Shown piece after piece: positions 1 through 11,048 of a stretch of 64,000 bases of DNA. The stretch is from Chionoecetes opilio (Eukaryota; Arthropoda; Malacostraca; Decapoda; Majidae): assembly GCA_016584305.1 (NCBI GenBank), contig JACEEZ010020241.1, positions 22,501 through 86,500 on the forward strand, read 5' to 3'. The notes beneath the pieces are model-generated. The model was not told where the DNA came from, made no database searches, and saw only the letters and a program-made list of their open reading frames with translations. The position numbers and the translations under genes were made by a program. Within the stretch, counting starts at the first letter, position 1; each line of letters opens with the position of its first letter.

Positions 1-272
1 AGAGGGGAAGGGGTGAGGGAAGAGAGGGGAGGGCGTCTATGAGCTGGGAAAACAGAGTGAGCAATGTTTTAGATGGAAACGTGAGAGGAAAATAAAGGCA
101 TGATAAGTAAAGAGTTGCCAGTCACACCTGTACCATTTTAAAAGAATTCATGGAGGAAATGGACGTTTAGTTATACAGAGAAATATATTACGCTGGAGAT
201 AAATGTGTTGATAGACAGACCAATATAATGTGAATAGATGTTAATTGACTTGTATTTTAATGAAGATTTTGA

Positions 273-484
273 TTAACCCCTTCACGTCCAGATCTTTCCT
301 TTGCTATATAAAATTGTCTGTTGTTAGCCATAAAATTACGAAAAGTCGCTTAATATACCAAATTAGCTAGTGGACAAGGATACTACACAGGTCATAGCTA
401 TAAAGTATTGCTTATAGTCACTGAAAATTGTCTTATGGTATCAAAATTACAATGGAAATTACGTTCTGGGTCTCAAGGGGTTAA
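273..484 (+). mobile_element. piggyBac-like MITE, copy 1 (TTAA-flanked, about 212 bp)
   Basis: The element is bounded on both sides by TTAA and has short terminal inverted repeats, AACCCCTT...CCAGA at the left and TCTGGG...AAGGGGTT at the right. Five more copies of the same sequence occur at 4315, 9299, 10099, 22177 and 24012. TTAA target duplication with C-rich ends is typical of piggyBac-type elements. No coding capacity is present, so this is a non-autonomous copy. Superfamily assignment rests on the target site only. Confidence 0.75.
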
Positions 485-909
485 TGTGCTTGGACTCAGA
501 GAGGGTGATGGATACAGATAGAACCAGTGCAAAGTTTTCAGTGTGTCTTTAGTTTGAGGTTTTATATGTGCTTAATTCCTTATATTGATGTATGGCATAA
601 TGGTATGACAATTATTAACATAGAAATATAATGTATCAATGTCAGATAGGCTAAAATGTCTCAAATAGCTTTATAGACTAAAGTCAAAGTAAGGAATTAG
701 GTGCAGCAAAACAAATATATTTTCAGAAGAAGAAGAAGAAATAAATCACCCAATAGCGATAAAGTAAAGTTTACTGATTACCTGAAGCTTGAATTATTTT
801 ATTGATATTTCTATGATGAAGGGAGTTAGATTTTTGAGGAACACTAGTCAGCTTTTTGAGTAGGGTCTTTCCTGTCTCACCTTTTTGTTTTTTGAGAAGG
901 TATATAAAC

Positions 910-974
<65 letters not shown>
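910..974. repeat. (GA)n microsatellite
   Basis: About 65 bases of GA dinucleotides with one interruption, inside the intron upstream of the PKC exon. It produces a spurious Leu/Ser open frame on the minus strand. Confidence 0.95.
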
Positions 975-975
<1 letters not shown>

Positions 976-1150
976 ACCATTTGTTAACTCTTTTTATAGC
1001 CACTCTACCTTCCCACAGCTAAGTGTATGAGGGTAAAATTGAGGGGAAGGGGGAAGTGAGGGGTTTGACGGAAGGGAAGGGTTGTATTAGTTCTTGCCGT
1101 AGCTGATTTTTGAGTGAGGGTGTGTCCTAATAGCCTCTCCTCCTCTACAG

Positions 1151-1291
1151 TTCTTAACAAAGCAACCACTGAAGCGCCTTGGCTGTGGTCCTAAGGGTGA
1201 GGAAGACGTTCGCACCCACCCCTTCTTCAGGAGGATTGACTGGGAGAAGCTGGAGAACAGGGAAGTACAGCCGCCCTTCAAGCCCAGGATC
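1151..1291 (+). CDS. conventional protein kinase C, exon for the end of the kinase domain
   Basis: This 141-nt exon encodes 47 residues from [13 protein letters not shown] to QPPFKPRI. It has the conserved KRLGCGP segment, [13 protein letters not shown] and QPPFKP, the end of the C-lobe of AGC kinases. The GCGP..E and [10 protein letters not shown] forms match conventional (alpha/beta, insect Pkc53E-like) PKC rather than novel or atypical PKC. The acceptor is cctcctctacag and the donor GTGAGT follows ATC directly, so the exon both starts and ends in phase 0. Its product is the Ca2+/diacylglycerol-dependent Ser/Thr kinase, of which only the last part lies in the window. Two downstream exons (12380, 20742) can each be joined in frame. 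No other kinase exon is visible, so the gene runs in from the left. Confidence 0.93.
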
Positions 1292-1500
1292 GTGAGTAGC
1301 CTCCCTCCATCCTCACTCTCTCTCTCTCTCTTCCTCGCCTGTCTCTCCACATTCCGCCTTGGACTTCAACTTCCCCCCCGAGTGCCACTGCCTCACTTTG
1401 TTGCGGGTCAAGTGCGAGTTCTTGATCGTCTTAGTGACTGGGTGACTAATGCGCTCAGGTGTCTGTCCTTGATTAATCACTTCCTGTCCATCGAGTCTTG

Positions 1501-2133
1501 AGCTAAAAGTACTCTCGTTACAAGCTCAAGGTACTTACAAGCTAAAAGTACTGTCATTACAAGCTGAAGGTACTTACAAGCTAAAAGTACTCTCGTTATA
1601 AGCTGAAGGTAAAAGTACTCTAGTTATAAGCTAAAGGTACTTACAAGCTAAAAGTACTCTCGTTATAAGCTGAAGGTAAAAGTACTCTAGTTATAAGCTA
1701 AAGGTACTTACAAGCTAAAAGTACTCCCGTTACATAAGCTGAAGCTAAAAGTACTCTCGTTACAAGCTGAAGGTACTTACAAGCTAAAAGTACTCTCGTT
1801 ACAAGCTGAAGGTCCTTACAAGCTAAAAGTACTCTCGTTACAAGCTGAAGGTACTTACAAGCTAAAAGTACTCCCGTTACAAGCTGAAGGTACTTACAAG
1901 CTAAAGGTACTTACAAGCTAAAAGTACTCCCGTTACAAGCTGAAGGTACTTACAAGCTAAAGGTACTTACAAGCTAAAAGTACTCCCGTTACAAGCTGAA
2001 GGTACTTACAAGCTAAAGGTACTTACAAGCTAAAAGTACTCCCGTTACAAGCTGAAGGTACTTACAAGCTAAAGGTACTTACAAGCTTAAAGTACTCCCG
2101 TTACAAGCTAAGGTACTTACAAGCTAAAAGTAC
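1501..2133. repeat. 39-bp minisatellite
   Basis: The array repeats a 39-bp unit containing GTACTTACAAGCTAAAAGTA followed by CTCGTTACAAGCTGAAG. Shortened units, where the sub-unit with GTACTTACAAGCTAAAG is doubled, occur in the second half. There are about 16 full or partial units. GTAC palindromes recur throughout. It lies about 210 bp into the PKC intron. Confidence 0.93.
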
Positions 2134-2141
2134 GGTACAGT

Positions 2142-2932
2142 TCCAGTTTAACACAGAATTCACTGTGGTGGATGAAACAATTTTTTTCTGGTGAGTTTTA
2201 ATGTTTTTAATTTATTTGCTAACCGTTTTCTGTCCCAAATGATCTTTTTTTCCTTAGTTATTTTGTGTGTGATTTTCAACAATAATGCCTGAAAAACAAA
2301 TTAAACGTAACCTAACCTATACCTAACCAACCTATACCTAACCTATACCTAACCTAACCTATACCTAACCTAACCTTTACCTAACCAAGCCTATACCTAA
2401 CCTAACCTTTACCTAACCTAACCTTTACCTAACCTAACCTTTACCTAACCAAGCCTATACCTAACCTAACCTTTACCTAACCTAACCTTTACCTGACCAA
2501 GCCTATACCTAACCTAACCTTTACCTAACCTAACCTATACCTAACCTAACCTTTACCTAACCTAACCTAACCTAACCTTTACCTAACCAAGCCTATACCT
2601 AACCTAACCTATACCTAACCTAACCTTTACCTAACCAAGCCTATACCTAACCTAACCTTTACCTAACCAAGCCTATACCTAACCTAACCTAACCAAGCCT
2701 ATACCTAACCTAACCTATACCTAACCAAGCCTATACCTAACCTAACCTTTACCTAACCAAGCCTATACCCAACCTAACCAAGCCTATACCTAACCTAACC
2801 TTTACCTAACAAACAAAAATAACACTAAGTGATTTGCGACAGAAACGGTTAGCAGATTATTTCAAAACACATCAAAACTCACCAGAAAAAAAGAGTTCCG
2901 TCCACCAAAGTGAATTCGGCGTCAAACTGGAA
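2142..2932. mobile_element. TIR element carrying an internal CCTAA-rich array
   Basis: The left arm (about 2142-2250) and right arm (about 2815-2932) are imperfect inverted copies. Both contain TCCAGTTT, GAATTCACT, a TCTGGTGAGTTTT box and GCTAACCGTTT. Between them lies a long array of CCTAACC-type repeats. No ORF is present. The layout is that of a non-autonomous DNA element whose core is a minisatellite. A second element of different TIR sequence but similar layout is at 46713. Confidence 0.75.
2295..2812. repeat. telomere-like CCTAACC minisatellite
   Basis: The array mixes CCTAACCTAACC with TATA, TTTA and AAGC spacers (for example TTTACCTAACCAAGCCTATA). CCTAA is the complement of the arthropod telomere unit TTAGG, but runs of pure CCTAA never exceed a few units. 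It is therefore telomere-like only and sits inside a TIR element. Confidence 0.9.
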
Positions 2933-3014
2933 TAATACTGAAAGTTCTCGCATTAGTTAGCAATCAAGTATGAAGGGGCAAGCAAGAGGGCAGTGTCCAA
3001 GGGTTTGATGTTAA

Positions 3015-3376
3015 AGTCTATTTTTTTGTTATGGTCAAAATGCAGTAAGGAAGCCACGCCCCCTGCCTCCCCTTCTATTCTACGGGGCAGCTGATTGGTG
3101 CACTCCTCGTATCATCACTACCAATCACAATATCTTCACTACTTAACAGCGCGTGACCACTGGACAGAGCAATCTTCACTACAGAGGGTGACAAAATCAA
3201 AAATCCCTCTGTAGTGAAGATTGCTCTCCAGTGGTCATGTGCTGTTAAGTAGTGAAGATATTGTGATGGGTGGTGATGATACGAGGAGTGCACCAATCAG
3301 CTGCCAGGTAGAATAGAAGGGCAGGCAGGGGGCGTGGCTTCCTTACTGCATTTTGACCATAATAAAAAAATAGACT
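3015..3376. mobile_element. fold-back (palindromic) MITE, 362 bp
   Basis: Two arms of about 170 bp face each other around about 3190. The left end reads AGTCTATTTTTTT and the right end its complement AAAAAAATAGACT. Inside each arm AAATGCAGTAAGGAAGCCACG and ATATTCTTCACTACTTAAC-type segments are mirrored with a few differences. The transcript of this intronic element could form a long hairpin. No ORF. Confidence 0.85.
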
Positions 3377-3763
3377 ATAGATACTTCAAATGGCTGATTT
3401 TTACAAGTACTTCCTCATCAGACTTTTAATGTCATTTGTGTATATGATATAATATTCAGCCATAATATTAGTAGTGGGCAAACAAAGGCACAGGATAATA
3501 AATAGCTAAATAATAGATAGTAAATGTAAATAACTTGTACAGATTTGAATTTGCAGTGTCGGATTTCATTGCTATACTAATTACCCTGCTGCTGCCTAAC
3601 TACAGTACAGACCAGCTTTACAAAAACATTGCGCATTTCAGCTTAATCTTTGCCAAGGAAGACACTATATAAGCCAAGAAATAACTTGAATGGACTCATA
3701 TTACAGGCGAATGAGCTGAACGTATTCAGTCATTGACATCCTAGAAGTCAAATAGCAAAGTCA

Positions 3764-3940
3764 AATAAAATAATACGTCATATAATAAGTCATATGAATA
3801 ATAAGTCATATAAATAATAAGTCATGAATAATAAGTCATATAAATAATAAGTCATATAAGTAATAAGTCATGAATAATAAGTCATAATAATAAGTCATAT
3901 AAAGTATAAGTCATATAATAAGTCATATAAAGAATAAGTA
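3764..3940. repeat. AT-rich tandem repeat (ATAATAAGTCATATA units)
   Basis: About a dozen imperfect units of AATAATAAGTCATATA of varying length lie in tandem in the PKC intron. Unit length varies from about 10 to 17 bp. Confidence 0.85.
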
Positions 3941-4314
3941 AGAAAAATCATGTTAAGAAAATGTAAGAAAATCAACATGTAAGAAAAAGTCATGTGAGTG
4001 TTAAGGACGGGCAGAACTCTTGGTCACCTTTGAGATGATGTAACATGCGTCAATCATGTCTTTCTGAAGCAAGTTGAGGTCCAAATTGGATGATAGTTTC
4101 TCAAGAGGTTTATTTGGCTGACGGTTGGCCAGGAGTCAGGAGGAACATTGGGTGTTACTTAAGACTGTCAGAAAGTAGTTAACATCAGTGATTAAGATAT
4201 GATCAGTCTAAGCCATAAAAATAATATCATACTATTGAATACTAATGAAAGAAAGGAGAGTCCATCAGATACTTATTGATACAAATACAAGGAAGCAAGC
4301 ATTCAATCATGACA

Positions 4315-4529
4315 TTAACCCCTTCACACCCAGATATTACCTTTGCTATATAAAAAAAAATGTCTGTTTCGAGCCATAAAATTACGAAAAGTAACTGAAT
4401 ATACCAAATTAGTTAGTCGGCAAGGATATAAACAGGTCATATCTATAAAATATTGCTTATAGTCACTAAAAATCGTCTAGTGGTACCCAAATTACAATTG
4501 AAATTACGTTCTGGGTCTCAAGGGGTTAA
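4315..4529 (+). mobile_element. piggyBac-like MITE, copy 2
   Basis: Same 215-bp element as at 273 in the same orientation, with TTAA at 4315-4318 and 4526-4529 and the CCCAGATATTACC / GGGTCTCAAGGGG ends. Divergence from copy 1 is a few percent by eye. Confidence 0.75.
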
Positions 4530-6060
4530 TGAATAGAAAGACAAGGCTATGAACTTGAATATTGACTGCATAAGAGAGCGCAATACCAGTGTTCCTCCTG
4601 GCGGGCTATTTGGTCTGCGTGGAATGTTACGAGGCCTGGCCAACAGTAGTGCAGTAGCCGTACAGTAGCTGGCACAACAGTAGCCTACAGTAGTGGCACA
4701 GAGATAGCAGTATTTTCTGGAGGTAGTCGAGACATGCCGAGGGTAGCGCTCACTCACTGCAAGGCGTGGGGTGGTCCTTGCATTGTGTGGCGAGCGTTTA
4801 CCTGATGGTGGTGGGAGAGCTGCACATTACCCACCTCCTCACTACCTATTCAAGTGCTGAGAGGTTTATGACACACAGGCACACAGACTCGAGATAGGGA
4901 AGGGTAGGGATACTCTGTGAATTTCTTAACTCCTTCTTTATCATCTGACTCCCTCGCTATACTCAGTTTTTTTGAACGAGGTGAAAAATCCTGACCCTTT
5001 GCTGCTTACTTTACTGCCTGATATTTGATGCCGGGAGAAGGGAATACTACGCTTCTTCTAAATTTCAGTTGTATTTTATCATAGTTAACCCTATTATCAG
5101 GTAAACATAGGCATCATTTTAAGCATGAGACCTTAAGATAGAATGGAATATTTGCCTCGTAAAAAAACCCAGAGTATAGGTCACCACATCTTCCATCATC
5201 ACCTCACCTCCTTACTCTACCTGTTCTCACTTCCCACCTCTCATGCCAGCTTCATGCCTATTACCTTCAGCTTATGCCCAGGCTAACTCACTCCTCTCCT
5301 TCACTCACCACTAAATCAACACCTCAGACAATTACTGAGTTGTCAGGAGGAGCAAAGGTCTTCCTGCCACCAGCCACAATCTCGTGTCAGCATCACCACC
5401 ATGGCAAAGCTCACTTGTTCCTATGTGTTCTGATGTCATGTTATGGTGATGGTTGTGGACTAAATTATGATTCACCTGGGAGGGGCTTTGACATCCAGCG
5501 TGCACACCTCTCCACCCGCCGGGGCAGACAGGGCATGACAGCAGTGCATGACACATGTAACGTTAGTGCATGACAGCATGGTAACCTCCAGATGCATGTA
5601 CAGTTTATCTTAAGGCACCTTCACACACAGAAGCTGTCACCACAACCTTCCCTGTCAGCAGTACTGTCTTATTTGGAAGTGTTGAGAAAGTGTTCAAATG
5701 TTTGTCCCGAGAAGTTGTTAATGACCGTGTGACGACAGCCGTTACCTTAGTGTTTCTTCGACTCCTAATGACGCGTGGCGTTTGAGCCGTGAGCCTTGGC
5801 AATGCCTGTGACCCTGTGCACATGACCTGGAGGTGACCTGTGGGGTGTGGCGTCTTATTGGTCCGTGCTAGTGTGACCCTGTGACCTGTAAAAGTGTGAC
5901 GTGCTAGTGTGACCACTTTCATAAGTTATTAAGTCTTTTCATGTCTCCAAGTTTCCTAAGTGCAGAAAGCAAGAGACGGGTTATTTCTCCTGTGCAGTTG
6001 GTGGTTAATGTGGCAGTGATATGTTAGATTTCTGTTTTTATGGATCAGTTTGAAAAGAGG

Positions 6061-6120
6061 GTCATAAGAAAATAAGGAAGCTACAAGAGGCAGTGAGACC
6101 TACACGTGGTCATTCCTGTT
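6061..6120 (-). mobile_element. CR1-type LINE, solo 3' end
   Basis: The segment matches the 3' terminus of the CR1-type element at 40981 (CATAAGAAAATAAGGAAGCT, then CCTACACGTGGT and ATTCCTGTT). The element therefore reads on the minus strand and is extremely 5'-truncated, about 60 bp. It lies in the PKC intron, antisense to the gene. Confidence 0.75.
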
Positions 6121-6790
6121 ACTATCAATATATACGTACATGAGTTAGTCAATTATCCCCTGCTAGAAGAATGATTGGGTCACCTCCGGGCTCACTCTTG
6201 ATAGGTCATTCACAATAAGGCTTCCAACAACTCTCTTAAGGGTTATTTTAGCCCTTCTGTGCGTGTTCATAAGCCACCCGAGTTGCGTGTCCGATGCGTG
6301 AACTAAAGTGTCTTCCGTCATAAACACTGCTATCTGTATTCCTCTGTTGCCCGGTAGCGCGTGTTTCATCCACTAAACATTCTCCTCTGCCCTCCTTGTG
6401 TCCCTCATGTAACCCAGCAGGACTAACACCCAGGAATATCTCACTGTCTCCTCACTAACCTCTCCAGCCTCTTGTGTCTCCTCGACTGACCACACAACAC
6501 TTGGGATACACAACAAACTTGAGACCTCCATGTGGTGGGAGCGCGTGATTTATTCCCATGTGTATGTTTTATGTTGCGTGTATATAAGTGTGTGAAGGTA
6601 GACCTGTGTGTGTATATGCCGTGTATATCTATCTGGTGTTTCTGTTGACGTGTGTGTTAGGGGTGTTGAGACCAAGAAGTTGTTACCCGTTTAGACGCGT
6701 TGTTACCTTCACCTGTGATTGCCACGCTTCACACTTTTGACATTTGGTGTTGGCATTTTGTTTTGGTCAAGCATCATATTTCCCTCAGTC

Positions 6791-6860
6791 AGAACATAAG
6801 AACCTAAGAAAATAAGGAAGCTACAAGAGGCCGCGAGACCTACACGAGGTAGTTCCTGTT
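6791..6860 (-). mobile_element. CR1-type LINE, solo 3' end
   Basis: Same 3' terminal segment as at 6061, with a better preserved AGAACATAAGAACCTAAG tail repeat. It is about 70 bp long, minus strand, antisense to PKC. Confidence 0.78.
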
Positions 6861-7930
6861 ACTAGCATTAGAAGCATCATAAAGCCATTGTTAGGTTGTT
6901 TGTGAGGCATCATTTTCATTACTCATTGTCAGCTAAATTTTTTTAAGGCTGTGTATTTATTACCAGTTAATGCTAACATGACATAACAATTAATATGTCA
7001 TCATTCTCCTTTCCGGCTCATAAAAAGTACTGTATTTCTTAGTGTGTAAGATGCAGCTTGGTATAAAACTTTCCCTAATTTTCAAAGTTACCTTCATGGA
7101 AATGATTACCTTCAGTGTTCCTGCCTTCCCTTGTTAGAGCAGCAGTCCTTGGCTAGTCTCAACTCAACACAGGAACTCTTCACAAAATCCGTAATGCTCA
7201 TTATCAAATATGTGAATAAATCTAAATAAGATGGATCTAAATGGGGAGTAAGTCAAAATAAAGAAAATTTATGAGAAGATTGAATGGCCTTGGAATGGCC
7301 TCTTTGTGGAAACTCTTTTTGTGAACGGTTTGTTCCCGCTAGTTGCTCCTGTCTCTGCTGTGCCTGCAAGACAGGCTCTATTACCCTGGATGGCTGGGAA
7401 TCCTTCACCTTGGATGTACAGAATGCTGCAAGGTATTGAGACCATTGAAGGGGGAAAAAAGTGCCTGTTATCCATGTAGAAATATAGGAGTTATTTTCAA
7501 GTTGATGAGAATTAATGAGGTCTTAGTCACTGTAGTGATTGACTATAATTTAAGACTCTTTGCCTGGCCAGTGCATTACAGTGAAGAGGAGAAAGTGACA
7601 ATTCAAATTTTTGCCTGATCGCAAGCCTTTTGAAATTTTTCTATATTATTGTGAAAAAACAAATTTTTTGTGGTGGTGTGTGATTTTTCATTCATTATGA
7701 TAAAACTATTTGCATACAGTTGAAAACTATCTATTAGGCATGATGGATTGTTTACACAAAAACTTTAAGGTAAGATCTCATACACTTTTATTCATGAGGT
7801 TCATTCCATAATTCATGAATCTGAAATATTGTCACTAAAACATAATTATGCCAAAAGTTAAAAAAAAAAAATATATATAAAGAACATTTCTAATCATTCC
7901 TCTTAAACAAATATCAACACTTAAATGTAG

Positions 7931-8136
7931 TCCTGTACCTGACACTTGTGTCCTGTACCTGACACTTGTGTCCTGTACCTGACACTTGTGTCCTGTACCT
8001 GACACTTGTGTCCTGTACCTGATACTTGTGTCCTGTACCTGATACTTGTGTCCTGTACCTGACACTTGTGTCCTGTACCTGATACTTGTGTCCTGTACCT
8101 GATACTTGTGTCCTGTACCTGATACTTGTGTCCTGT
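7931..8136. repeat. 20-bp minisatellite
   Basis: About ten copies of TCCTGTACCTGACACTTGTG stand in perfect register, with a C/T variant at one position (GACACTTG or GATACTTG). It is intronic in PKC. Confidence 0.97.
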
Positions 8137-8244
8137 GTCTTATTACTACCTGGACATCACTTGTTCTCTGAAGGTTTAGGATTCAAAGAAATATCTAGTT
8201 CAGTATCATATAATCATTAATGTTGGTTATTATTGGCTAATTAT

Positions 8245-8285
<41 letters not shown>
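8245..8285. repeat. (GT)n microsatellite adjoining a SINE tail
   Basis: About 40 bases of GT. It abuts the 3' end of the antisense SINE that starts at 8286, so on the SINE strand it is an (AC)n tail. Confidence 0.9.
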
Positions 8286-8286
<1 letters not shown>

Positions 8287-8550
8287 ATTCACCCATGGTC
8301 TTGTCCACGCGAGTCAGACTTGCGATCACCAGTTTCACCCTCCCGGTGCGAGCTTGGAGCTCATTATTACCGATCTTTGAGTAATGCTGGGACCTCACAC
8401 ACCACACCCCCCCATCCCCTTGCTCAAGAGGGACAGTAACCGCCCGAATTTCTCAGTGGAAAAACTTCCGGGATTGAGTGGGCGCCGGGGATCGAACGCC
8501 GGCCCACAGAATGGTGCCAGACGCCCTAACACACCGAGCCATTCAGGCGG
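8286..8550 (-). mobile_element. tRNA-derived SINE, family 2, copy a
   Basis: On the minus strand the head starts near 8550. It has an A-box-like GGCTCGGTGTGTTAGGGCG and a B-box-like GGCGTTCGATCCCCGGC, the polymerase III promoter of tRNA genes. The body follows, and the end reads CCATGGGTGAATG before an (AC)n tail. A diverged second copy lies at 8683. The pairing of tRNA head, body and simple-repeat tail is what defines a SINE; the parent tRNA is not identified. Confidence 0.8.
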
Positions 8551-8682
8551 TGTGTGTGAGGTTGAAAGCGAATGTGTATGTAGTACTCATAGCTGTCCTT
8601 TAAGGGGAGAATGGGTATCCTCTCATAGGGAGAGAATAGGTAGGGAGCAGTGAGGTTATGATTTGTGTGTGTGTTCAGTGTG

Positions 8683-8938
8683 TCATTCACCCATGGTCTT
8701 GTCCACGCGAACTGGCTCGCGATCGCCAGTTTCACCCTCTCAGTGCGAGCTTGGAGCTCATTATTACCGATCTTTGGGCAATGCTAGGACCTCACACACC
8801 ACACACCTCATCCCCTTGCTCAAGGAGGACAGTAACCGCCCGAATTTGTCAAGTGAAAAATCCCCGGGAGCGCGAGGATTCGAACCGCCTACCCACGGAG
8901 TGAGAGACCAGAACGTTATCAACCTGACCATCGCGCGG
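8683..8938 (-). mobile_element. tRNA-derived SINE, family 2, copy b
   Basis: Same orientation and organisation as the copy at 8286, with the shared blocks CATTCACCCATGGTCTTGTC and GAGCTTGGAGCTCATTATTA. The head region (8870-8938) has diverged more. GT runs lie on both sides (8661-8682 and 8937-8959), as if it had inserted in a GT microsatellite. Confidence 0.78.
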
Positions 8939-9298
8939 TGTGTGTGTGTGTGTGTGTGATTGTGGTGTACATAATTGACTGTATAATTGACTCTTCATTG
9001 TGTTTATAAAGTGAGTGTGGTGCATGTCACTGTACAATATTAGGGACATAACTCTAACCAAACTAATCTCAGGGCAGAGTCTAAAGCCTAAACTCACTGT
9101 ACCCCTAACCTCTCTAAACAGTAGATGGTTATACATAGCTTGTTGCCCCCCCCCCCCCCCCCCGCCCCTTGTCACGCACCCTACCACGCATCACCCCCGG
9201 CCACCCCTGAGGGAGGCGACTGATGAGCTGCTTGTTACCGTCACACCTTACTCCCCTTATGTTTGTGTGGCTGAAATGACCCTTAATGACGTCCCTTT

Positions 9299-9685
9299 TT
9301 AACCCTTTCGTGCCCAGATCTTTTCTATAATTTATAATCGTCTGTTAGCTATAAAATTACGACAAGTAACTGAATATACCAAATTAGTTAATCGACAAGG
9401 ATGCTACTGTAGATAACACTATATGTAGTCGCCACGGTGCAATAAAGTCGCCAGGCGCCATATATTACGAATTTTAGCATCACTACAGACTTGTATGTGC
9501 CACTGAAGACAGGTACATAACATAAACTACTGTACACGTCTCTTCAGTGGCACATACAAGGCTGTAGTGATGCTTTAGTGTTATCTACGGTAAGCAGGTC
9601 ATATCTATAAAATATTGCTTATATTCACTACAAATCATCTAATGGTAGCCAAATTACAATGACACTCTGGGTCTCAAAGGGTTAA
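9299..9685 (+). mobile_element. piggyBac-like MITE, copy 3, interrupted
   Basis: TTAA at 9299-9302 and 9682-9685 bound the element. It is longer than its relatives (387 bp) because a second MITE (9405-9592) sits inside it. Removing that insert leaves the usual length of about 200 bp and the usual sequence order. Confidence 0.75.
9405..9592. mobile_element. palindromic TA-flanked MITE nested in a piggyBac-like MITE
   Basis: The insert is bounded by TA and has mirrored ends GTAGATAACACTATA and TAGTGTTATCTACGG. Inside, AGTGGCACATACAAG and its complement form a hairpin. Relatives occur at 26341, 30117 and (end only) 61276. TA duplication points to the Tc1/mariner group, as an inference from the target site. 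Confidence 0.8.
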
Positions 9686-10098
9686 TGTGTCTGCAAATCT
9701 CATATCACAACCGTTTCCGTCTCCTCTCAAGGCACTGTTATGCAAGTCCCTCTAGATATTCCCTCCCTCAGACCCAGAAAGGCACCCATACCGGACTGTT
9801 CCCGGGTTCTTTCCTTGCTCTGTGTGGCTAATGTGGCTAATGCTGGGTGTGTAGCCTGGGTGCTGTGGTGTTGGTGGTGTGTGGTGGTGGTGGTGGTGGT
9901 GGTGGACCTCATGAAACTGTACATCTGTCATTCCTTGTTATTCTTATTCTCCTTTTTTTCTCAACCAAACATGTTTTTCTCAGTCAGATATGTTCAATAA
10001 TCTACTATATTGCCCCTTGTTCTTCTGTAAAGTGACTCAAGTTTACTGTTAATTCTCCCGCAATATTACCACCCCCACAATGTACAATTTCCTTAACG

Positions 10099-10314
10099 TT
10101 AACCCCTTCACACCCAGATCTTTCCTTTACTATAAAAAATTGTCTGTTGTCAAGCCAGAAAATGACGAAAAGTGAACTGAATATACCAAATTAGTTAGTC
10201 GACAAGGGTAATAAACAGGTCATATCTGTACAACATTGCTTATAGTCACTTAAAAAACGTCTCATGGTAGCCAAAGTACAATTGAAATTATGATCTGGGT
10301 CTCAAGGGGCTTAC
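10099..10314 (+). mobile_element. piggyBac-like MITE, copy 4
   Basis: Same element as copies 1 and 2, plus orientation. The left TTAA is intact at 10099-10102; the right end reads GGGGCTTAC, a mutated TTAA. Confidence 0.72.
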
Positions 10315-10411
10315 ACTAGTGCATGCAAGTTTTCTCATTGGTTGGGATGTGGTGGTGGTTGTATGGCGAGAGAACCTACGCGTGTCTCTTACTTATGATA
10401 CTTATTTTCTC

Positions 10412-10684
10412 ATCTCTGTCATGTCTCAACTCTGTGTCATGTCTCATCTCTGTGTCATGTCTCATCTCTGGGTCATGTCTCAACTCTGTGTCATGTCTCA
10501 ACTCTGTGTCATGTCTCAACTCTGTGTCATGTCTCAACTCTGTGTCATGTCTCATCTCTGTGTCATGTCTCAACTCTGTGTCATGTCTCAACTCTGTGTC
10601 ATGTCTCAACTCTTGTCATGTCTCAACTCTGTGTCATGTCTCATCTCTGTGTCATGTCTCAACTCTGTGTCATGTCTCAACTCA
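10412..10684. repeat. 18-bp minisatellite
   Basis: About 15 units of TCTGTGTCATGTCTCAAC (variant CATC for CAAC, one unit short by two bases). As 18 is a multiple of three, the array is open in several frames and gives false ORFs of about 150 codons. Confidence 0.96.
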
Positions 10685-11048
10685 GCTTTCCGTCATGTAC
10701 GAGTCTCATCACATTTGTCAATCTTGTCTTCCTGTAATTTCCATCATCCTGCAAGCTGAGATATTTCAAACTCTAGTCTAAACATTCATCATGAGTGTGT
10801 TTGCTGTCTTAAATCATCTGTGTTTAGGGAAATTATATAGTTGAGGTTTTAAAAATGGGTATTCTATTGTGTCGAATATCTTTTCCTTTACGTAATTGAT
10901 TGATTGATTCAGCGCTTTCTTCCACCTTTCATTAATCTGTTTCTTTCCCTTCTTTCTTTTCAATTTGATTTTTTTTTCCCCATCAGAATTTATGTAACTT
11001 TAATGATATCAAATTATCTCCATGATGTAGTTTCTCTACGTTAATAGC

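Larger units (their letters stand above)
1..1150. other. intron upstream of the first visible PKC exon
   Basis: No coding sequence is seen here. The stretch holds one TTAA-flanked MITE and a GA microsatellite, and ends in a pyrimidine-rich tract and AG (1126-1150) that form the acceptor of the PKC exon. The rest is unremarkable AT-rich sequence. Upstream PKC exons (C1, C2 and N-lobe) must lie to the left of the window. Confidence 0.7.

Noticed and set aside
1501..2133. CRISPR-like array
   Set aside because: Repeats are contiguous without unique spacers, in a eukaryotic intron.
2295..2812. True interstitial telomere
   Set aside because: CCTAA words are interleaved with other spacers and enclosed by inverted repeats, so it is a minisatellite in an element, not a telomere tract.
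10319..10781. Plus-strand ORFs of about 150 codons
   Set aside because: They come from the 18-bp minisatellite, open in several frames on both strands.
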